Origin: Torulaspora globosa | Lineage: Eukaryota; Ascomycota; Saccharomycetes; Saccharomycetales; Saccharomycetaceae | Assembly: GCF_014133895.1 (NCBI RefSeq) | Contig: NC_050727.1 | Span: 1,488,001 to 1,552,000, forward strand | Direction of reading: 5' to 3' | Length of the DNA: 64,000 nucleotides | Shown: piece by piece, positions 10,201 to 21,651 of the stretch | Position numbering within the stretch: the first letter of the stretch is position 1 | Layout: each line of letters opens with the position of its first letter | Translations under genes and position numbers: made by a program | The notes under the pieces: model-generated | Database searches by the model: none | What the model was told of the DNA's origin: nothing | The model's input: the letters and a program-made list of their open reading frames with translations, nothing else

Positions 10201-11649
10201 ATGGATCCTTTACGAGGCTCAAAACGCAGTTCGATTTCGTTCGGTAGCTATCAGAGACAGCCTATGCAAAGCAGTTATCTGTCGACTCCCTACGAGGGCT
10301 CTCTGCTGTCTCATGGCGGCGGTAGCGGTGGTAATCCGTACTACGTTTCAAGATCTCCGATGTACTCGCCATTGGACCACTCGCAGCCGATGTTCTGGAC
10401 CAACGGTTACTCGCAGTTGCACCAGCTTAGAAACTCAGCTGCGTTGACAAGCAGCTCTGTGTGTGAATACGAGGCTAATTACGTGCTGTTCGGTGTGGAT
10501 TGGAGTGTCGACGACTACGTCTGTCTCGGATCTTACCGGGAGAGTGGTGGAAACCGGCTTCAGGTGATCAAGTCGGTGGATATGTTGAGCTGGGACCGAG
10601 TGGCGGAGTGCAACGTTACGTTTCCGGTAAGCACCATGCAGTGGCAACCGAGCCGACCCCAGCCGCGTTGTTTTGCCACTTGCTCGGACTCGCTGAGGAT
10701 CTGGTCGCTGGCGGACGATGAGACGGCGATTCACGAGCAAATCAACTTGTCGTTGTGCAAGCACAACAAGCAGCAGAAAAAGGCAGTGGTGCCGTCGGTG
10801 GCCAAGACCGGTTCGGGCGAAAGCGGGGTCCTCGGTGAGCTGCCGCCGATCACCTCGTTCCACTGGAACCCAACAGACTCGAACCTGCTGATCTCCAGCT
10901 CGATCGACACCACATGCATTGTGTGGGATCTGCAGAGCGCGAACTACGTGCGGACGCAGCTGATCGCCCACGACAGCGAGGTCTTCGACGTGAGGTTCCT
11001 CACGCAGTCGACACAGCTTTTTGCCAGTTGCGGCGGAGACGGCAGCGTCCGGGTCTTTGATCTGCGCTGCCTGGCGCACAGCACCATCATCTACGAGCCC
11101 AGTGTCGTGCCGGGCGGCTCCGACACGACGGCCGGCAATATTGACCCAACCGACCGCGCTGCAAACGCCGACCTGGATTCCTCCGCCCTACTGAGACTTG
11201 AGCCGTCGCCGTTCGACCCCAACGTGATCGCGACCTTCGCGCTGGACTCCACGTCGATCCTGATCCTCGACATGCGGAACCCGGGCTCCCCCGTTCTCAC
11301 ACTCGACGCCCACACCGCCCCCGTGAACCAGATCAAGTGGCATCCCTCCCGCAGAAACGTCCTGCTGACCTGTGCCGACGACTGTCAAGTCCTCTACTGG
11401 GACCTGGACGCCTCACTGCTCGGCCCCGCAGACCCGGCAGCTGCCACGCCTACAGCCGGAGACCCCGTCTCCGGTCCAGCCCAACACGATCACAAGTGGA
11501 GCTTCAAGAATCAAGCGCAATCCATCTCTGCGCCGGCGCTGTTCTACGCAAACAACGGACAAGAAGTGAACAACATCGTCTGGCGCCCGCAGGGCGCAGA
11601 CTGGTTCGGTGCAGTCAGTGCCAAGCGCTTCCAGAACGTCAGGATCTAG
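10201..11649 (+). CDS. WD40-repeat protein, YPL247C (DCAF7/AN11/TTG1-type) homologue
   Basis: A 482-residue WD40 protein. At least five WD blocks are readable, for example SCSDSLRIWSLADD-like near 160, CIVWDL near 240, GGDGSVRVFDLR near 280 and CQVLYWDLD near 400; the last block ends in RFQNVRI at the C-terminus. The N-terminal ~80 residues are Ser/Gly/Tyr-rich. Family (DCAF7/AN11/TTG1) and synteny next to RBD2 identify it as the counterpart of S. cerevisiae YPL247C (523 residues), whose function is not established. The middle of the gene is unusually GC-rich with C-ending codons, which creates long antisense open frames. Confidence 0.87.
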   Translation: MDPLRGSKRSSISFGSYQRQPMQSSYLSTPYEGSLLSHGGGSGGNPYYVSRSPMYSPLDHSQPMFWTNGYSQLHQLRNSAALTSSSVCEYEANYVLFGVDWSVDDYVCLGSYRESGGNRLQVIKSVDMLSWDRVAECNVTFPVSTMQWQPSRPQPRCFATCSDSLRIWSLADDETAIHEQINLSLCKHNKQQKKAVVPSVAKTGSGESGVLGELPPITSFHWNPTDSNLLISSSIDTTCIVWDLQSANYVRTQLIAHDSEVFDVRFLTQSTQLFASCGGDGSVRVFDLRCLAHSTIIYEPSVVPGGSDTTAGNIDPTDRAANADLDSSALLRLEPSPFDPNVIATFALDSTSILILDMRNPGSPVLTLDAHTAPVNQIKWHPSRRNVLLTCADDCQVLYWDLDASLLGPADPAAATPTAGDPVSGPAQHDHKWSFKNQAQSISAPALFYANNGQEVNNIVWRPQGADWFGAVSAKRFQNVRI

Positions 11650-11839
11650 TCTGGCAGGCGTTCCATCGTTCGCCTTCAACTGCTCATCTCTTATCAAGAT
11701 TCACTATGGGCCAGCTCCAAGCTGACTTCTTACGGCGCGGGCGCACAAGTTGACTTCTCGAGGTCCGAAGCACATACCAATTGATGAGCTGATACAAGAA
11801 GTCATCACTGATAAGCAGTTCGAGAGCATCGGTAGGTGG

Positions 11840-11846
11840 TATATAA
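11840..11846 (+). promoter_or_regulatory. TATA box of GCV2
   Basis: TATATAA lies 70 bases before the GCV2 ATG in the 266-base gap after the YPL247C homologue, the usual distance for a yeast TATA element. Confidence 0.6.
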
Positions 11847-11915
11847 GCATCTGGATCCGGTGAAGCTGATTTGTGCGTTCTGGCTGTCGGTTGAGAGAGA
11901 TCGAGCGAGTTGGCG

Positions 11916-14900
11916 ATGTTGAGATTTGGAGTTAGCAAGGTGCTACGTGCCGGCAGGTTCAGTGGCGTCGCTGTTTCTAGCTGTCGCCGTCTACATGCTG
12001 GTTGTGTTAGGTCTGGTCTGGCCGGTAAGGCGGATGTATCGCTGAAGAAGTATCGCGAGGTGTATGAGCTCGAGCCAAAAAATCTGGATCTGCCGTTGGA
12101 CAGATTTGCCAGGCGGCATTTGGGTCCTTCGCCGGCTAACGTGGAGCATATGCTGGAGGTTGTGGGCTATCGCGCGCTTGATTCGTTTGTGGAGGCGTTG
12201 GTCCCACCGAACATCCTGAAGAAGAGGCCGTTGGCCGTGGAAGCGCCTCAGCAGGGGCTTGGGGAACAGCAGATGCTAGAACATATGGCTGGGATCGCGG
12301 AGAAGAACAATTACAAAGTGAGGAATTTCATCGGAAAGGGCTACTACGGTACAGTTCTGCCTCCGGTGATTCAGAGAAATTTGCTGGAATGTCCTGAGTG
12401 GTATACTTCGTACACTCCGTACCAGCCTGAGATCTCGCAGGGGAGACTGGAGTCGCTGTTGAACTTTCAGACCGTGGTGTCGGATTTGACGGGTTTGCCC
12501 GTCGCCAACGCGTCCCTTTTAGATGAGGGTACAGCAGCGGGCGAGGCGATGCTGCTGTCGTTTAATGCTGTAAGGAAGAAGAAGTCGAAGTATGTGATCG
12601 ACAAGAAGTTGCATCCACAGACAAAGACCGTGCTGCGTTCCAGAGCAGAGCCCTTCAACCTGGAGATCATCGAGATCGATTGCAATGATGTGGCGAACGC
12701 GGTTAAGGTTCTCAGGGATCCGCAGGTGGCAGGCTGCTTAGTGCAGTACCCTGCCACAGATGGTTCCATTATCTCAGGCGAGGTTCTTTTGAAATTGTCC
12801 CACGCCTTACATTCACATAAATCGCTGATGAGCGTTGCTTCGGATTTAATGGCGTTAACGCTTTTGAAACCGCCAGCTGAATTTGGCGCGGATATAGTTT
12901 TGGGTTCCTCTCAAAGATTCGGTGTTCCCATGGGTTATGGTGGTCCTCACGCTGCCTTTTTCTCAGTGAAGGATTCTTTGAATAGAAAAATACCAGGAAG
13001 AATCGTCGGGGTCTCTAAAGACCGTTTAGGAAATACCGCCTTAAGACTGGCTCTGCAAACAAGAGAGCAGCATATCAAACGTGACAAGGCGACCTCCAAT
13101 ATATGTACTGCACAGGCCTTGTTAGCTAATGTGGCCGCTAATTACTGTGTTTACCATGGTCCAGAGGGTTTGAAGAACATTGCTAAGAGGATATATGGTT
13201 TAACCACCATTTTGGCCCGGTCGATCGAATCTGAAAGCTGCCGGCATTCTCTAGCCAATGACAACTGGTTCGATACATTAACCGTCAAACTGGGTGATGG
13301 CGTGACTTCTCAGCAATTGCTGCAGATCGCTTTGGAAGATTATAACATCAATCTCTTTGCAGTCGACGAAAGTAGCGTGTCACTGTCACTCGATGAAACT
13401 ACCACTAAGGATGATTTGAAGAAATTGATAAAACTTTTCTGCAAAGACGCAGATCCGGAAAATTTCATTCTAAGTGAAAAGGATTTCCCACAGTTTCCAA
13501 GTGTATTATCAAGAACAGATGAAATTCTAAAAAATGAGGTCTTCCATTTACATCACAGTGAAACCGCTATGTTGAGATACCTACACCGTTTACAGTCTCG
13601 CGATCTGTCCTTGGCAAACTCTATGATTCCTCTGGGCTCGTGTACTATGAAACTGAATAGTACAGTCGAGATGATGCCAATAACTTGGCCTCAATTTGCT
13701 AACATTCACCCATTTCAACCTTCCGACCAAGTTCGTGGCTACCAAGAGTTGTTGACATCGCTCGAAAAGGATCTGTGCAACCTGACAGGGTTTGACGGAG
13801 TCTCTTTACAACCAAATTCGGGAGCGCAAGGTGAGTACACCGGTCTTAGAGTTATTAGATCTTACTTGAACAAGATCGGCCAAGGCCAGCGTAACGTTTG
13901 CTTGATCCCAGTGTCAGCACACGGCACTAACCCTGCTTCAGCAGCTATGTGTGGTATGAAGGTTGTGCCAGTGAAGTGCCTTCCAGATGGGTCACTAGAC
14001 TTGAAAGATTTGGAAATCAAGGTGGAGAAACATAAGGATGATTTAGCTGCAGTAATGATTACATATCCTTCAACATACGGTCTGTTTGAAACAGGTGTTC
14101 AGGAAGCATTTGAGAAAGTACATCAGCACGGGGGACAGGTTTATCTAGATGGTGCGAACATGAATGCTCAAGTTGGATTAACTTCTCCAGGTGATCTCGG
14201 TGCGGATGTCTGTCACTTAAATCTGCATAAAACTTTTGCAATTCCTCACGGTGGTGGTGGACCAGCTGGCGCCCCAATTTGTGTTAAATCACATCTGATC
14301 CCGCATTTGCCCAAACATGATGTTGTCGAAATGCTAACGCCAGGCGGTAGCGAGGACTCTATCGGTTCTGTGGGCTCTGCCGCCTATGGTAATCCACTAG
14401 TCTTACCTATTTCATATGCTTACATCAAGATGATGGGCAGCGAGGGTTTACCCTTCTCCAGTGTCATAGCAAGTTTGAATGCCAACTACATGATGACGAA
14501 ACTCAAGGAACACTACAAGATCTTATTCATTAGTAACGGCGGATCTAACAAACATTGCGCACATGAGTTTATTATTGACCTACGAGAATACAAAGACAAG
14601 GGAATTGAAGCAATTGATATTGCCAAAAGATTACAAGACTATGGCTTCCATGCCCCTACACTAGCATTCCCTGTGCCGGGCACTTTGATGATCGAGCCAA
14701 CAGAATCCGAAAATTTGGAGGAGCTCGATAGATTCGTCGCAGCCCTAGTTGCTATCAAGGGCGAAATCAACGCATACGTAGCAGGAGAACCAAAGGGTCA
14801 GCTTCTAAAGAATGCTCCACATTCATTGGAAGATTTGATAAGTTCCCAGGACTGGCCATCTAGAGGCTATACGCGTGAGCAGGCCGCCTACCCTCTCAAT

Positions 14901-15017
14901 TATCTCAAGTACAACAAGTTTTGGCCACCCGTGGCTAGATTGGATGACGCCTATGGCGACATGAATCTGATCTGTACCTGTCCTTCTGTGGAGGAGGTAG
15001 CTAAGGATAATATTTGA
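11916..15017 (+). CDS. GCV2: Glycine decarboxylase P subunit, mitochondrial
   Basis: Gcv2 is the pyridoxal-phosphate subunit of the mitochondrial glycine cleavage complex, which supplies one-carbon units. The 1033-residue product equals the family length (1034 in S. cerevisiae). The PLP lysine is in [18 protein letters not shown] near residue 772. The N-terminus ([15 protein letters not shown]) is basic and amphipathic, as expected of a mitochondrial presequence. The ATG at 11916 is used; a TTG six bases earlier is not a credible start. YMR189W in S. cerevisiae; it is convergent with SGS1 as there. Confidence 0.96.
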   Translation: MLRFGVSKVLRAGRFSGVAVSSCRRLHAGCVRSGLAGKADVSLKKYREVYELEPKNLDLPLDRFARRHLGPSPANVEHMLEVVGYRALDSFVEALVPPNILKKRPLAVEAPQQGLGEQQMLEHMAGIAEKNNYKVRNFIGKGYYGTVLPPVIQRNLLECPEWYTSYTPYQPEISQGRLESLLNFQTVVSDLTGLPVANASLLDEGTAAGEAMLLSFNAVRKKKSKYVIDKKLHPQTKTVLRSRAEPFNLEIIEIDCNDVANAVKVLRDPQVAGCLVQYPATDGSIISGEVLLKLSHALHSHKSLMSVASDLMALTLLKPPAEFGADIVLGSSQRFGVPMGYGGPHAAFFSVKDSLNRKIPGRIVGVSKDRLGNTALRLALQTREQHIKRDKATSNICTAQALLANVAANYCVYHGPEGLKNIAKRIYGLTTILARSIESESCRHSLANDNWFDTLTVKLGDGVTSQQLLQIALEDYNINLFAVDESSVSLSLDETTTKDDLKKLIKLFCKDADPENFILSEKDFPQFPSVLSRTDEILKNEVFHLHHSETAMLRYLHRLQSRDLSLANSMIPLGSCTMKLNSTVEMMPITWPQFANIHPFQPSDQVRGYQELLTSLEKDLCNLTGFDGVSLQPNSGAQGEYTGLRVIRSYLNKIGQGQRNVCLIPVSAHGTNPASAAMCGMKVVPVKCLPDGSLDLKDLEIKVEKHKDDLAAVMITYPSTYGLFETGVQEAFEKVHQHGGQVYLDGANMNAQVGLTSPGDLGADVCHLNLHKTFAIPHGGGGPAGAPICVKSHLIPHLPKHDVVEMLTPGGSEDSIGSVGSAAYGNPLVLPISYAYIKMMGSEGLPFSSVIASLNANYMMTKLKEHYKILFISNGGSNKHCAHEFIIDLREYKDKGIEAIDIAKRLQDYGFHAPTLAFPVPGTLMIEPTESENLEELDRFVAALVAIKGEINAYVAGEPKGQLLKNAPHSLEDLISSQDWPSRGYTREQAAYPLNYLKYNKFWPPVARLDDAYGDMNLICTCPSVEEVAKDNI

Positions 15018-15203
15018 ATATGCATAATGATAAATATTTAAACACGACATACAAGGCTATTTTTTTAGCTATTGTAGTGCTCTGCGACAAATGCAAGTCG
15101 CTTGAATGCGTTGGTAATATCAACGGTAACATTCGAAAGTAAGTTGTGCTGTGGCATTTATTGGTTGACTTTATAGTAGTTGGATGCAATTTTTTCAGCT
15201 AGC

Positions 15204-18200
15204 CTATTTTTTCCTCCTTCTACCTCTATAGTGGCGAAATCCACGACCAGCAGCTGTTTTCTTTCTCTGACTGGTTGTTGTGCTTGAGGTTGCAGTTCCT
15301 GAGGGCAACTGACTCATACGAATCTGGTTGATAATCTCCTCGGTGGCCTTCGCTTCAGCAGCGCCGGCTTCAAAGTATTTCGATTTGATTAAAGCGCTCT
15401 CTGAGATTGCGCTACTCCCTTCACTGAGGACTATGCTATTTGCTGAAGTACTGATGTCCGCCGGAGACGCAACCATTAATCCTATCCTGCGTTTTCTCAG
15501 CTCCATTATAATGTTCTTGAAATACTTGAATTTATTTCGATGTTTATCTCCGACATCTAGCAGTCCAGCGAATTCTTCTTCAGTTACAGGAAGAATTTTG
15601 GCCAATTTCTTCAGGATAAGATCGGGTAGGTAGTTTGCCACTGGCGGATGTAACCTGTTTCCGATGTTCAGGGACGCTTCCTTCAATTTCTGGAAAGCAA
15701 AATTTAGTTCACTCAATTCCTGCGTAGAATGTAACTGCATATCATTGTTTAGAGAGATAGGACTCGCAGAAACATTTGCAGGTTCTTCGTAAGCATAAGA
15801 TCTTAATTGCTCCCTCGCTCCCGTCTTTGACGTGCATGTCTTCGTTGTTGTCTCACTTGCTGTGTTGCTTCTCGATACAACTGCGGCTCCAGCTGAAGTG
15901 GATCTGGAACCAGACGCCGATCTCGTGAATTGCATTTTAATTTCGAACTTGCCGTTAAGTAGTTTTCTTGCGTTAGGACCCATTTTCACGTAATTAACAG
16001 CAAATCCACTGTTGTTCATGATAGAGTATTCTTGCAAGACACGAGTCGTAATTAAATGGAAGAAAATCCTCTCAATCTCAGACTTCTGTAATGATTTACC
16101 GGCGCCGTGGTACTCTAACTCATCGTGACCTGCCTGGACTATTTTTGAGCTTCTTGAACCTTTGAAAATATCTTGACAGTAAATCAACGTTACGCGACTA
16201 TCCTGTAGTGACTCGACGACTCTTACTATCTTTCGTGATTCTTCTGTGACATCTCTTTCCTCAGTCATTGCATGGGAGCTATTACGACAGTTATCGCACT
16301 TCTTTCCGCATAACTTAGCATCAAAATCCTCGTTAAAGTAAGAAAGAACCAGTTTCCTTCTGCAGTCTGTCTCATTGTCACAGTACGACATAACCTGTTG
16401 CAATTTATTCAAGTGCTTCTCCTTGTTCTCGCGATCCAAGTTTTTATCCTTCTGGATCATTGTTTGTATCGTTCTGACATCTCTGAAAGAGAAATATGCG
16501 ATACAGTAAGAAAAGTTCCCATCTCTTCCGGCTCTACCAGTTTCCTGATAGTAGCCCTCTAAAGTACGGGGAACAGTAAAATGATACACAAATCGGACAT
16601 CTGGCTTGTCTATGCCCATTCCAAAAGCAACGGTGGCACAGATCACTTGAATTTCATCTGCCTGCCAAGCCTTTTGAATGGTGAGTCTCTCGTCAGGCTC
16701 CATGCCAGCATGGTAAAATGCACATTTAATACCGTTGCGCTGCATCTGAGCTGCCACTTGTTCGCATGAATTTTTCGAATGACAATAAATGATCCCTGTT
16801 TGGCCTTTGAAGCGAGTTTTAATGGCGCCGCAGATTTCAAAGATAGTGTTCTTTGTTTTCTTTAAAATTTCGTAATAGAGATTCGTTCTGTTGAAACTTT
16901 GTTTCAGGAAAACTGGATTTTGTAATTCTAGATTGTGAATTATATCCATTCTCACCTGCTCACTTGCGGTTGCAGTCAGCGCTATCATGGGCACGTCAGG
17001 ATATTCGCGCTTGAAATATTTCAGCTCCTTGTAATCTGGTCTGAAGTCATGACCCCAATTTGAGACACAATGTGCTTCATCCACAACAATGCGTGCCAGT
17101 TTCCCATCGTTGTAAAGTTTTGTGATTCCCCTCTTGCATTGCTCCGATGCGCTTATCATTTCGGGTGATATGTATATTAAGTCTAGTAAGCCGTGAATGA
17201 ATAAGTTAAACGTTTGCCTTCTCTGTTCAGCTGTTCCTTTTGAGCTGAACATGCTGGCCTTGATATTTTTATTAAGTAAATGTTCGACCTGGTCTTGCAT
17301 GAGAGAAATCAACGGTGAGATCACTATGGTAGTGCCTTTTGTCTTGCCCGACTTGACAATCGCAGGGAGCTGATAGCATAAAGATTTGCCACCACCGGTG
17401 GGCATCAATACGAAGACATCTTTTCCAGAAAGTGTAGCATTGATAGCTTCCAATTGATGCGGCCTGAAACCCGGCAGCTTGAAAATCTCGCGCAATCGGT
17501 ATTCGACCTCTGCAGACCATGGATATCTAGTATCATTTGCAGTGGAGTCGGTCCGCCTACCAACAATGTCAGCTAACGAAAAATCGTCCTCAAGGTCATC
17601 ATCATCACCTATGCTGTTCTTGTCCAGAGAAGAACACTCTCTCTTGACTCGGGGCTCGGCTTGAAGTGAGTCTTCTTCAAGTTTCCTTTCATTCAATATC
17701 TTCAAATCGTCATCCAAATCTTTTATATCTGTATCAGCGCCGATATTCTCCCGTTCATCATCGAACCGTTCCAAGTCATGCTCCAACAACTCGTCTTCCT
17801 CTTCACTCGCTATGAGCTCCAAATCTGAATTAGACATGGTCAGCGCGTTGGTGACAGGAGAAGCCGGACCTTCGACAGCCTGGTTATTCTCTATATCATC
17901 GTCGAGAAGATCGATGTGCTCCACTCCTGGATGGAACCCATCTATCTTTGAAGGTGAAGAAAGAATCACTTCTACGGGATCTGATTGTGCAGCACCAGCG
18001 TAATTCATGCTCATATCCGCATCCGATTCTTCAACATTATCTCGCATATCTGAGTAATCATTGTCATCCGTCTGGTAAACCTTGTCATCAACAACAAAAT
18101 CCAAGTCACTTTCGTGTATCGCATCGTCTTTATCCTCATCTCTTGTACTCATATAGTCAGATAAATTATCATCCTCAGCTTCCATTGTATCATCGCTTCG

Positions 18201-19286
18201 AAGATGTCTATTATTATTTTCATTGACCCCCATAACATAATCAAACGGATCGTCCCTTTCCGGTATTTTATAGTTGACATTATTCCTAGCCCTTAAATTC
18301 CTACTGGTCGTTATATCATGATTTTTGTCGTATTCTACAGTAGCTTCCTCTTCAGTTGCCTGTTGACTTTGTGGGGTCATTGTAGGAGCTCTCTGTAATG
18401 ATTTTTGTGATAGTACCACTGATTCGTGATCCTCACGCAGAGAATGTTCATCATCATCAAGCACTTGGATGAGATCCTCGTCCAAGTTGGCCGGCACGGA
18501 ATGCCTGCTGATATTCGGAAGTGATGCGTTTCTATCTGTATCAGCGCCGGCTGGGCTTGGCAGCATATCGGGCAGGCTATGACTGACACTACTGCCTGTC
18601 GAAGATATTTTCGCATCGCGCATATTTCCAGTCTCTATCGAACTGTTATAATCGACTCTATCGGAAGGGAACTCATTTTCTTGGTTTCTTTTCCAGGATG
18701 ATGCAATTTCGTTCTCGAGTGCATTAACTTTCGTTTCTAGCTTAGCAAGTTGCGGATTTATCGCAGATGACAGTTGAGATTTTTTGCTGTCCTCTGACAA
18801 CGATGTTGATTCAATTATTTGGCACTTGCGCGTCAGTAACTCGGATTTCAGCTTTAGCACGTTTATCATCGATTTCTGCAAGGCAACCAGAGACTCATAG
18901 TGATTGGTTCGTCGCTGGTAATTCTTGATAGGGCTTGAATGTGGAACGTTAGGCTTCTGAACTGAAACAGAGACCGGTCGGAGTGGTCTATGCTGTTGTG
19001 ATTCCCTGTTCTGTGCACCATTGTGTCCTCTCAAGCTGTCTTGATTGTTCGTACCAGCTGCTATATTATCATAGAACGTCTCGGCTGCTTTCGGCGCTAT
19101 CTTGATGCTACCAGTGATGACCGCATTCGTCTCTCGCAATCCTATCGGCGGGTCTCTGCGCATTTTCTTGTTTAAGTTATGCGCATTAATCACCCGCAGC
19201 ACGAGTTGCTTGTCATCTATGAGTGAGCTAGTTTCTTTCAGCCATTTGTGCTCTCTTCTGAGGTTGTTTGAGGGTTTCGTTACCAT
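15204..19286 (-). CDS. SGS1: RecQ-family DNA helicase Sgs1
   Basis: Sgs1 unwinds recombination intermediates with Top3-Rmi1 and resects DNA ends. The 1360-residue protein has the RecQ core with MPTGGGKSLCYQLPA (Walker A) and VVDEAHCVSNWGHDFRP (DEAH motif), a QETGRAGRDG motif VI, a zinc-binding RQC region (cysteines around CDNETDCRRK and CGKKCDNC) and an HRDC-like C-terminus. The first ~600 residues are acidic and low in complexity with basic patches, as in S. cerevisiae (1447 residues). The start is the ATG at 19286; the longer frame begins with GTG. The Top3-binding extreme N-terminus is present by position only. Confidence 0.95.
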   Translation of the reverse strand: MVTKPSNNLRREHKWLKETSSLIDDKQLVLRVINAHNLNKKMRRDPPIGLRETNAVITGSIKIAPKAAETFYDNIAAGTNNQDSLRGHNGAQNRESQQHRPLRPVSVSVQKPNVPHSSPIKNYQRRTNHYESLVALQKSMINVLKLKSELLTRKCQIIESTSLSEDSKKSQLSSAINPQLAKLETKVNALENEIASSWKRNQENEFPSDRVDYNSSIETGNMRDAKISSTGSSVSHSLPDMLPSPAGADTDRNASLPNISRHSVPANLDEDLIQVLDDDEHSLREDHESVVLSQKSLQRAPTMTPQSQQATEEEATVEYDKNHDITTSRNLRARNNVNYKIPERDDPFDYVMGVNENNNRHLRSDDTMEAEDDNLSDYMSTRDEDKDDAIHESDLDFVVDDKVYQTDDNDYSDMRDNVEESDADMSMNYAGAAQSDPVEVILSSPSKIDGFHPGVEHIDLLDDDIENNQAVEGPASPVTNALTMSNSDLELIASEEEDELLEHDLERFDDERENIGADTDIKDLDDDLKILNERKLEEDSLQAEPRVKRECSSLDKNSIGDDDDLEDDFSLADIVGRRTDSTANDTRYPWSAEVEYRLREIFKLPGFRPHQLEAINATLSGKDVFVLMPTGGGKSLCYQLPAIVKSGKTKGTTIVISPLISLMQDQVEHLLNKNIKASMFSSKGTAEQRRQTFNLFIHGLLDLIYISPEMISASEQCKRGITKLYNDGKLARIVVDEAHCVSNWGHDFRPDYKELKYFKREYPDVPMIALTATASEQVRMDIIHNLELQNPVFLKQSFNRTNLYYEILKKTKNTIFEICGAIKTRFKGQTGIIYCHSKNSCEQVAAQMQRNGIKCAFYHAGMEPDERLTIQKAWQADEIQVICATVAFGMGIDKPDVRFVYHFTVPRTLEGYYQETGRAGRDGNFSYCIAYFSFRDVRTIQTMIQKDKNLDRENKEKHLNKLQQVMSYCDNETDCRRKLVLSYFNEDFDAKLCGKKCDNCRNSSHAMTEERDVTEESRKIVRVVESLQDSRVTLIYCQDIFKGSRSSKIVQAGHDELEYHGAGKSLQKSEIERIFFHLITTRVLQEYSIMNNSGFAVNYVKMGPNARKLLNGKFEIKMQFTRSASGSRSTSAGAAVVSRSNTASETTTKTCTSKTGAREQLRSYAYEEPANVSASPISLNNDMQLHSTQELSELNFAFQKLKEASLNIGNRLHPPVANYLPDLILKKLAKILPVTEEEFAGLLDVGDKHRNKFKYFKNIIMELRKRRIGLMVASPADISTSANSIVLSEGSSAISESALIKSKYFEAGAAEAKATEEIINQIRMSQLPSGTATSSTTTSQRKKTAAGRGFRHYRGRRRKK

Positions 19287-20060
19287 ACTATTCCACACCG
19301 CTGGCTATATCGCGCTCTCAAGCCACATAAAACGAAACTAACCACCAATACACCTTTAGGATACCTCACAGACCGCTGGCGAACCCTGAGATCTTCAGCA
19401 AACCCTTCTGCTGCGTTCCAGTATACTATAACGCCTTTGTTTTGGTATGTATTAACCGTATCTATGCTCATCAGCTAGCTACTTCAAGACAGTTTATCAC
19501 GTGAAGCAGCCAAAATGTCCGATGAGGGCTCCGGAGGCCTTCAATGGCCTCGAGACGCCTCTCAAGTTGGTCTCAATGCTTGTGATGTTGCAGTAGCGCA
19601 CCCTCTAGAGCGGGTCTTCGGTACTATGTGCTTGAGATTCGAAAAGCTACGTTAAACCTGGACGAAAAACATGCGACGTTGCCCCTTGTGCCGACAAGTG
19701 GCTACCCTGGCACAGGCAGCAGTGTGGCTTCACATAGCACAAGCTTATAGCTCACTTTCCTCCTTCGCGTTGAACGAAAGCTGAATCCGGGCGAAAACAG
19801 GGCAGATCTGAGCTGCCGAAGCGATGGGAGCGGTCCAATTACGTGTCTAGAGGACGGACGGGAGATTATGGGCAACACACATCTATAGCAGGACACTAAA
19901 CGGTTCTCAAGCTCTCTGTTCGCCTCTTCGAAGGCTGAAGACAGCTAGATGACATAAAGTCGGGTAACGAGCTATTGATAAGCCAGTTCCTAAGCAATAG
20001 AAGATAACTTCTTCGGAGATCTCTCACACACCAGCGTAAGGCCTCTTATCGTGGCCAAGG
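19287..20060. other. Divergent intergenic region SGS1 / SPG5
   Basis: 774 bases with no credible gene. A TCACGTGA palindrome lies near 19497-19504 on the SGS1 side. A CCCCT (stress-element core) at 19682-19686 would fit stress control of SPG5, but a single pentamer is weak evidence. Confidence 0.5.
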
Positions 20061-21128
20061 ATGTCTTCAAAGAGTTGGGGGCAGTGGCTGAAAGTGGCCA
20101 AGAAGCAGTTGCGACATCTGGGGCGCACTATCGATCAGGAGCTTGGAAATGTCCTGGAACGGCAGCTGCCTTCCCGGAGTGGCACGATGGCTAAGATTAG
20201 GGTTCCAATTAGAAGTACCCCGGCAAGGTTCCCTGTGAGAGGCAGCAATTACAGAAATTTCCATCAGGTTGCTGGCTCTGCTGTTAAGAATGACCGTGTG
20301 CGGCTGACAAGCAACATCTCATCGGTGTCCGTGGTCAGGTTGTTCTCTTCCGGTTCAAAATTCCCCAGGGGAACGCCTCGCGGCCTTTTCACCAATTGGA
20401 ATATTGCCAATGCAAGATTCTCAGGCAGAATGTACTCTACCGCAAGCATCAAGTTCACTCATGAAGCTGTCAGCAACTTGTCGTTGTCCTTGCGGTGCTT
20501 CTTCAATGCACTCGATGGAAGCGTGCTGGCTCAAGGTGATGGGAAGCATGCTGGCTCGAAGCCGCTTGCATCAAGCCTTGAGTCTACGGCAAGGCTCTCG
20601 AGGAAAGACATCTCTTTGATTCGCGATATGGAGGTGTTCGAGATGATCAGGAACCACAAAGCCGACTGCTTGTATTCGGGATCGGAGAGAGTCGGCTGCT
20701 ACATAGAATTTGCAATGCCTGACTTTAGGCTGAAGAATATCCTTCCCTCGGTCAGCTTTGCGGACCCATCGACTCTGGATGTGTTGAATCAGGAAGTTTC
20801 AAATTACACCACTAAGCTCAAGGATATCGAGTCTGCGGTCCGACGAGTTTGTGACAGTTATGGAGCCTTGCCTGTGAGCTTGGAAGCGAATCGACTGCGC
20901 ATCCATTTCCCCAATCTAACAATGCTCGAAGCTGAAAAACGGGTTACTGAACTTGGTGTGACATTGGGCAGTATTCACCCTGAAGAGTTTCAGTCAAGAG
21001 ACGCTTGCGGTGGACGAAACATATTGTCCAGCTTCAACTCGGTCGCCGACTTGCCCAATTCGGCACTGGATTACTCTCCAGTGCTCTCCGAATCGTCTTC
21101 TTCCTGGGCGAATTACGAGATTGTTTAG
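20061..21128 (+). CDS. SPG5: Stationary-phase proteasome regulator Spg5 homologue
   Basis: S. cerevisiae Spg5 (YMR191W, 373 residues) binds the proteasome and is needed for survival in stationary phase. The call here rests mainly on synteny (next to SGS1, before GYP5/GYL1), length (355 residues) and the opening MSSKSWGQWLKVAKKQL, which resembles the family. No catalytic motif is visible. The first ~130 residues are basic and Ser/Arg-rich; the more conserved part appears to be 135-330 (KFTHEAVSNLSLSLRCFFNAL, DCLYSGSERVGCYIEFAMPD). The start ATG is unambiguous. Confidence 0.75.
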   Translation: MSSKSWGQWLKVAKKQLRHLGRTIDQELGNVLERQLPSRSGTMAKIRVPIRSTPARFPVRGSNYRNFHQVAGSAVKNDRVRLTSNISSVSVVRLFSSGSKFPRGTPRGLFTNWNIANARFSGRMYSTASIKFTHEAVSNLSLSLRCFFNALDGSVLAQGDGKHAGSKPLASSLESTARLSRKDISLIRDMEVFEMIRNHKADCLYSGSERVGCYIEFAMPDFRLKNILPSVSFADPSTLDVLNQEVSNYTTKLKDIESAVRRVCDSYGALPVSLEANRLRIHFPNLTMLEAEKRVTELGVTLGSIHPEEFQSRDACGGRNILSSFNSVADLPNSALDYSPVLSESSSSWANYEIV

Positions 21129-21651
21129 CCAAGCTCTGTCTCCGAGTGTTGCTCCCTTGGAACCGCGATGATCGCTTATAATATATAGTTACTATTCTTA
21201 TGTGTCAAATGAAGGTTTTTTTTTATGGTGAAGCTGCTTCTGATTTATGTTTCTGTCTACAGAAGCATCTTTCGAGTAAGTGGTCTGTTACCAAACTTTA
21301 CACGTAGATACAGCAGGATCCTTGCCAACCTCAACAACTGTCCGGAAGGCAACGGCAGCCATTTGTTTCGAATGAGGATGATCTTATCAGCCCAAGAGAT
21401 CTGTCTAGAATTACCGACCAAAGTAGCGTCTTGAAGAGCAAGATTCGAGCAATTCGCAAAGCACTGTATATTCAGATCAATACTTAATTGAATAGCCCTC
21501 AAGGTCCGTACTATCCAGCCGTTAATAAGTCTTTACTAAGACGGCTAACTTTGGATCATTTCAAGAGCTTCCTCTAGCGGAATACCTTAGCGCATTATCA
21601 AAATATTCTTCTCTCTTAGCATGAGTAAAGCCCATTGATAACCACGATTGC
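21129..21651. other. Intergenic region SPG5 to GYP5/GYL1
   Basis: 523 bases holding the SPG5 terminator (an AT-rich stretch with TATATA and an eight-T run near 21180-21222) and the GYP5/GYL1 promoter. A 69-codon open frame inside starts with ATG but has no gene-like features. Confidence 0.5.

Noticed and set aside
10435..11697. Several antisense and shifted frames over the YPL247C homologue
   Set aside because: Same cause: C-ending codons in the real WD40 gene remove antisense stops.
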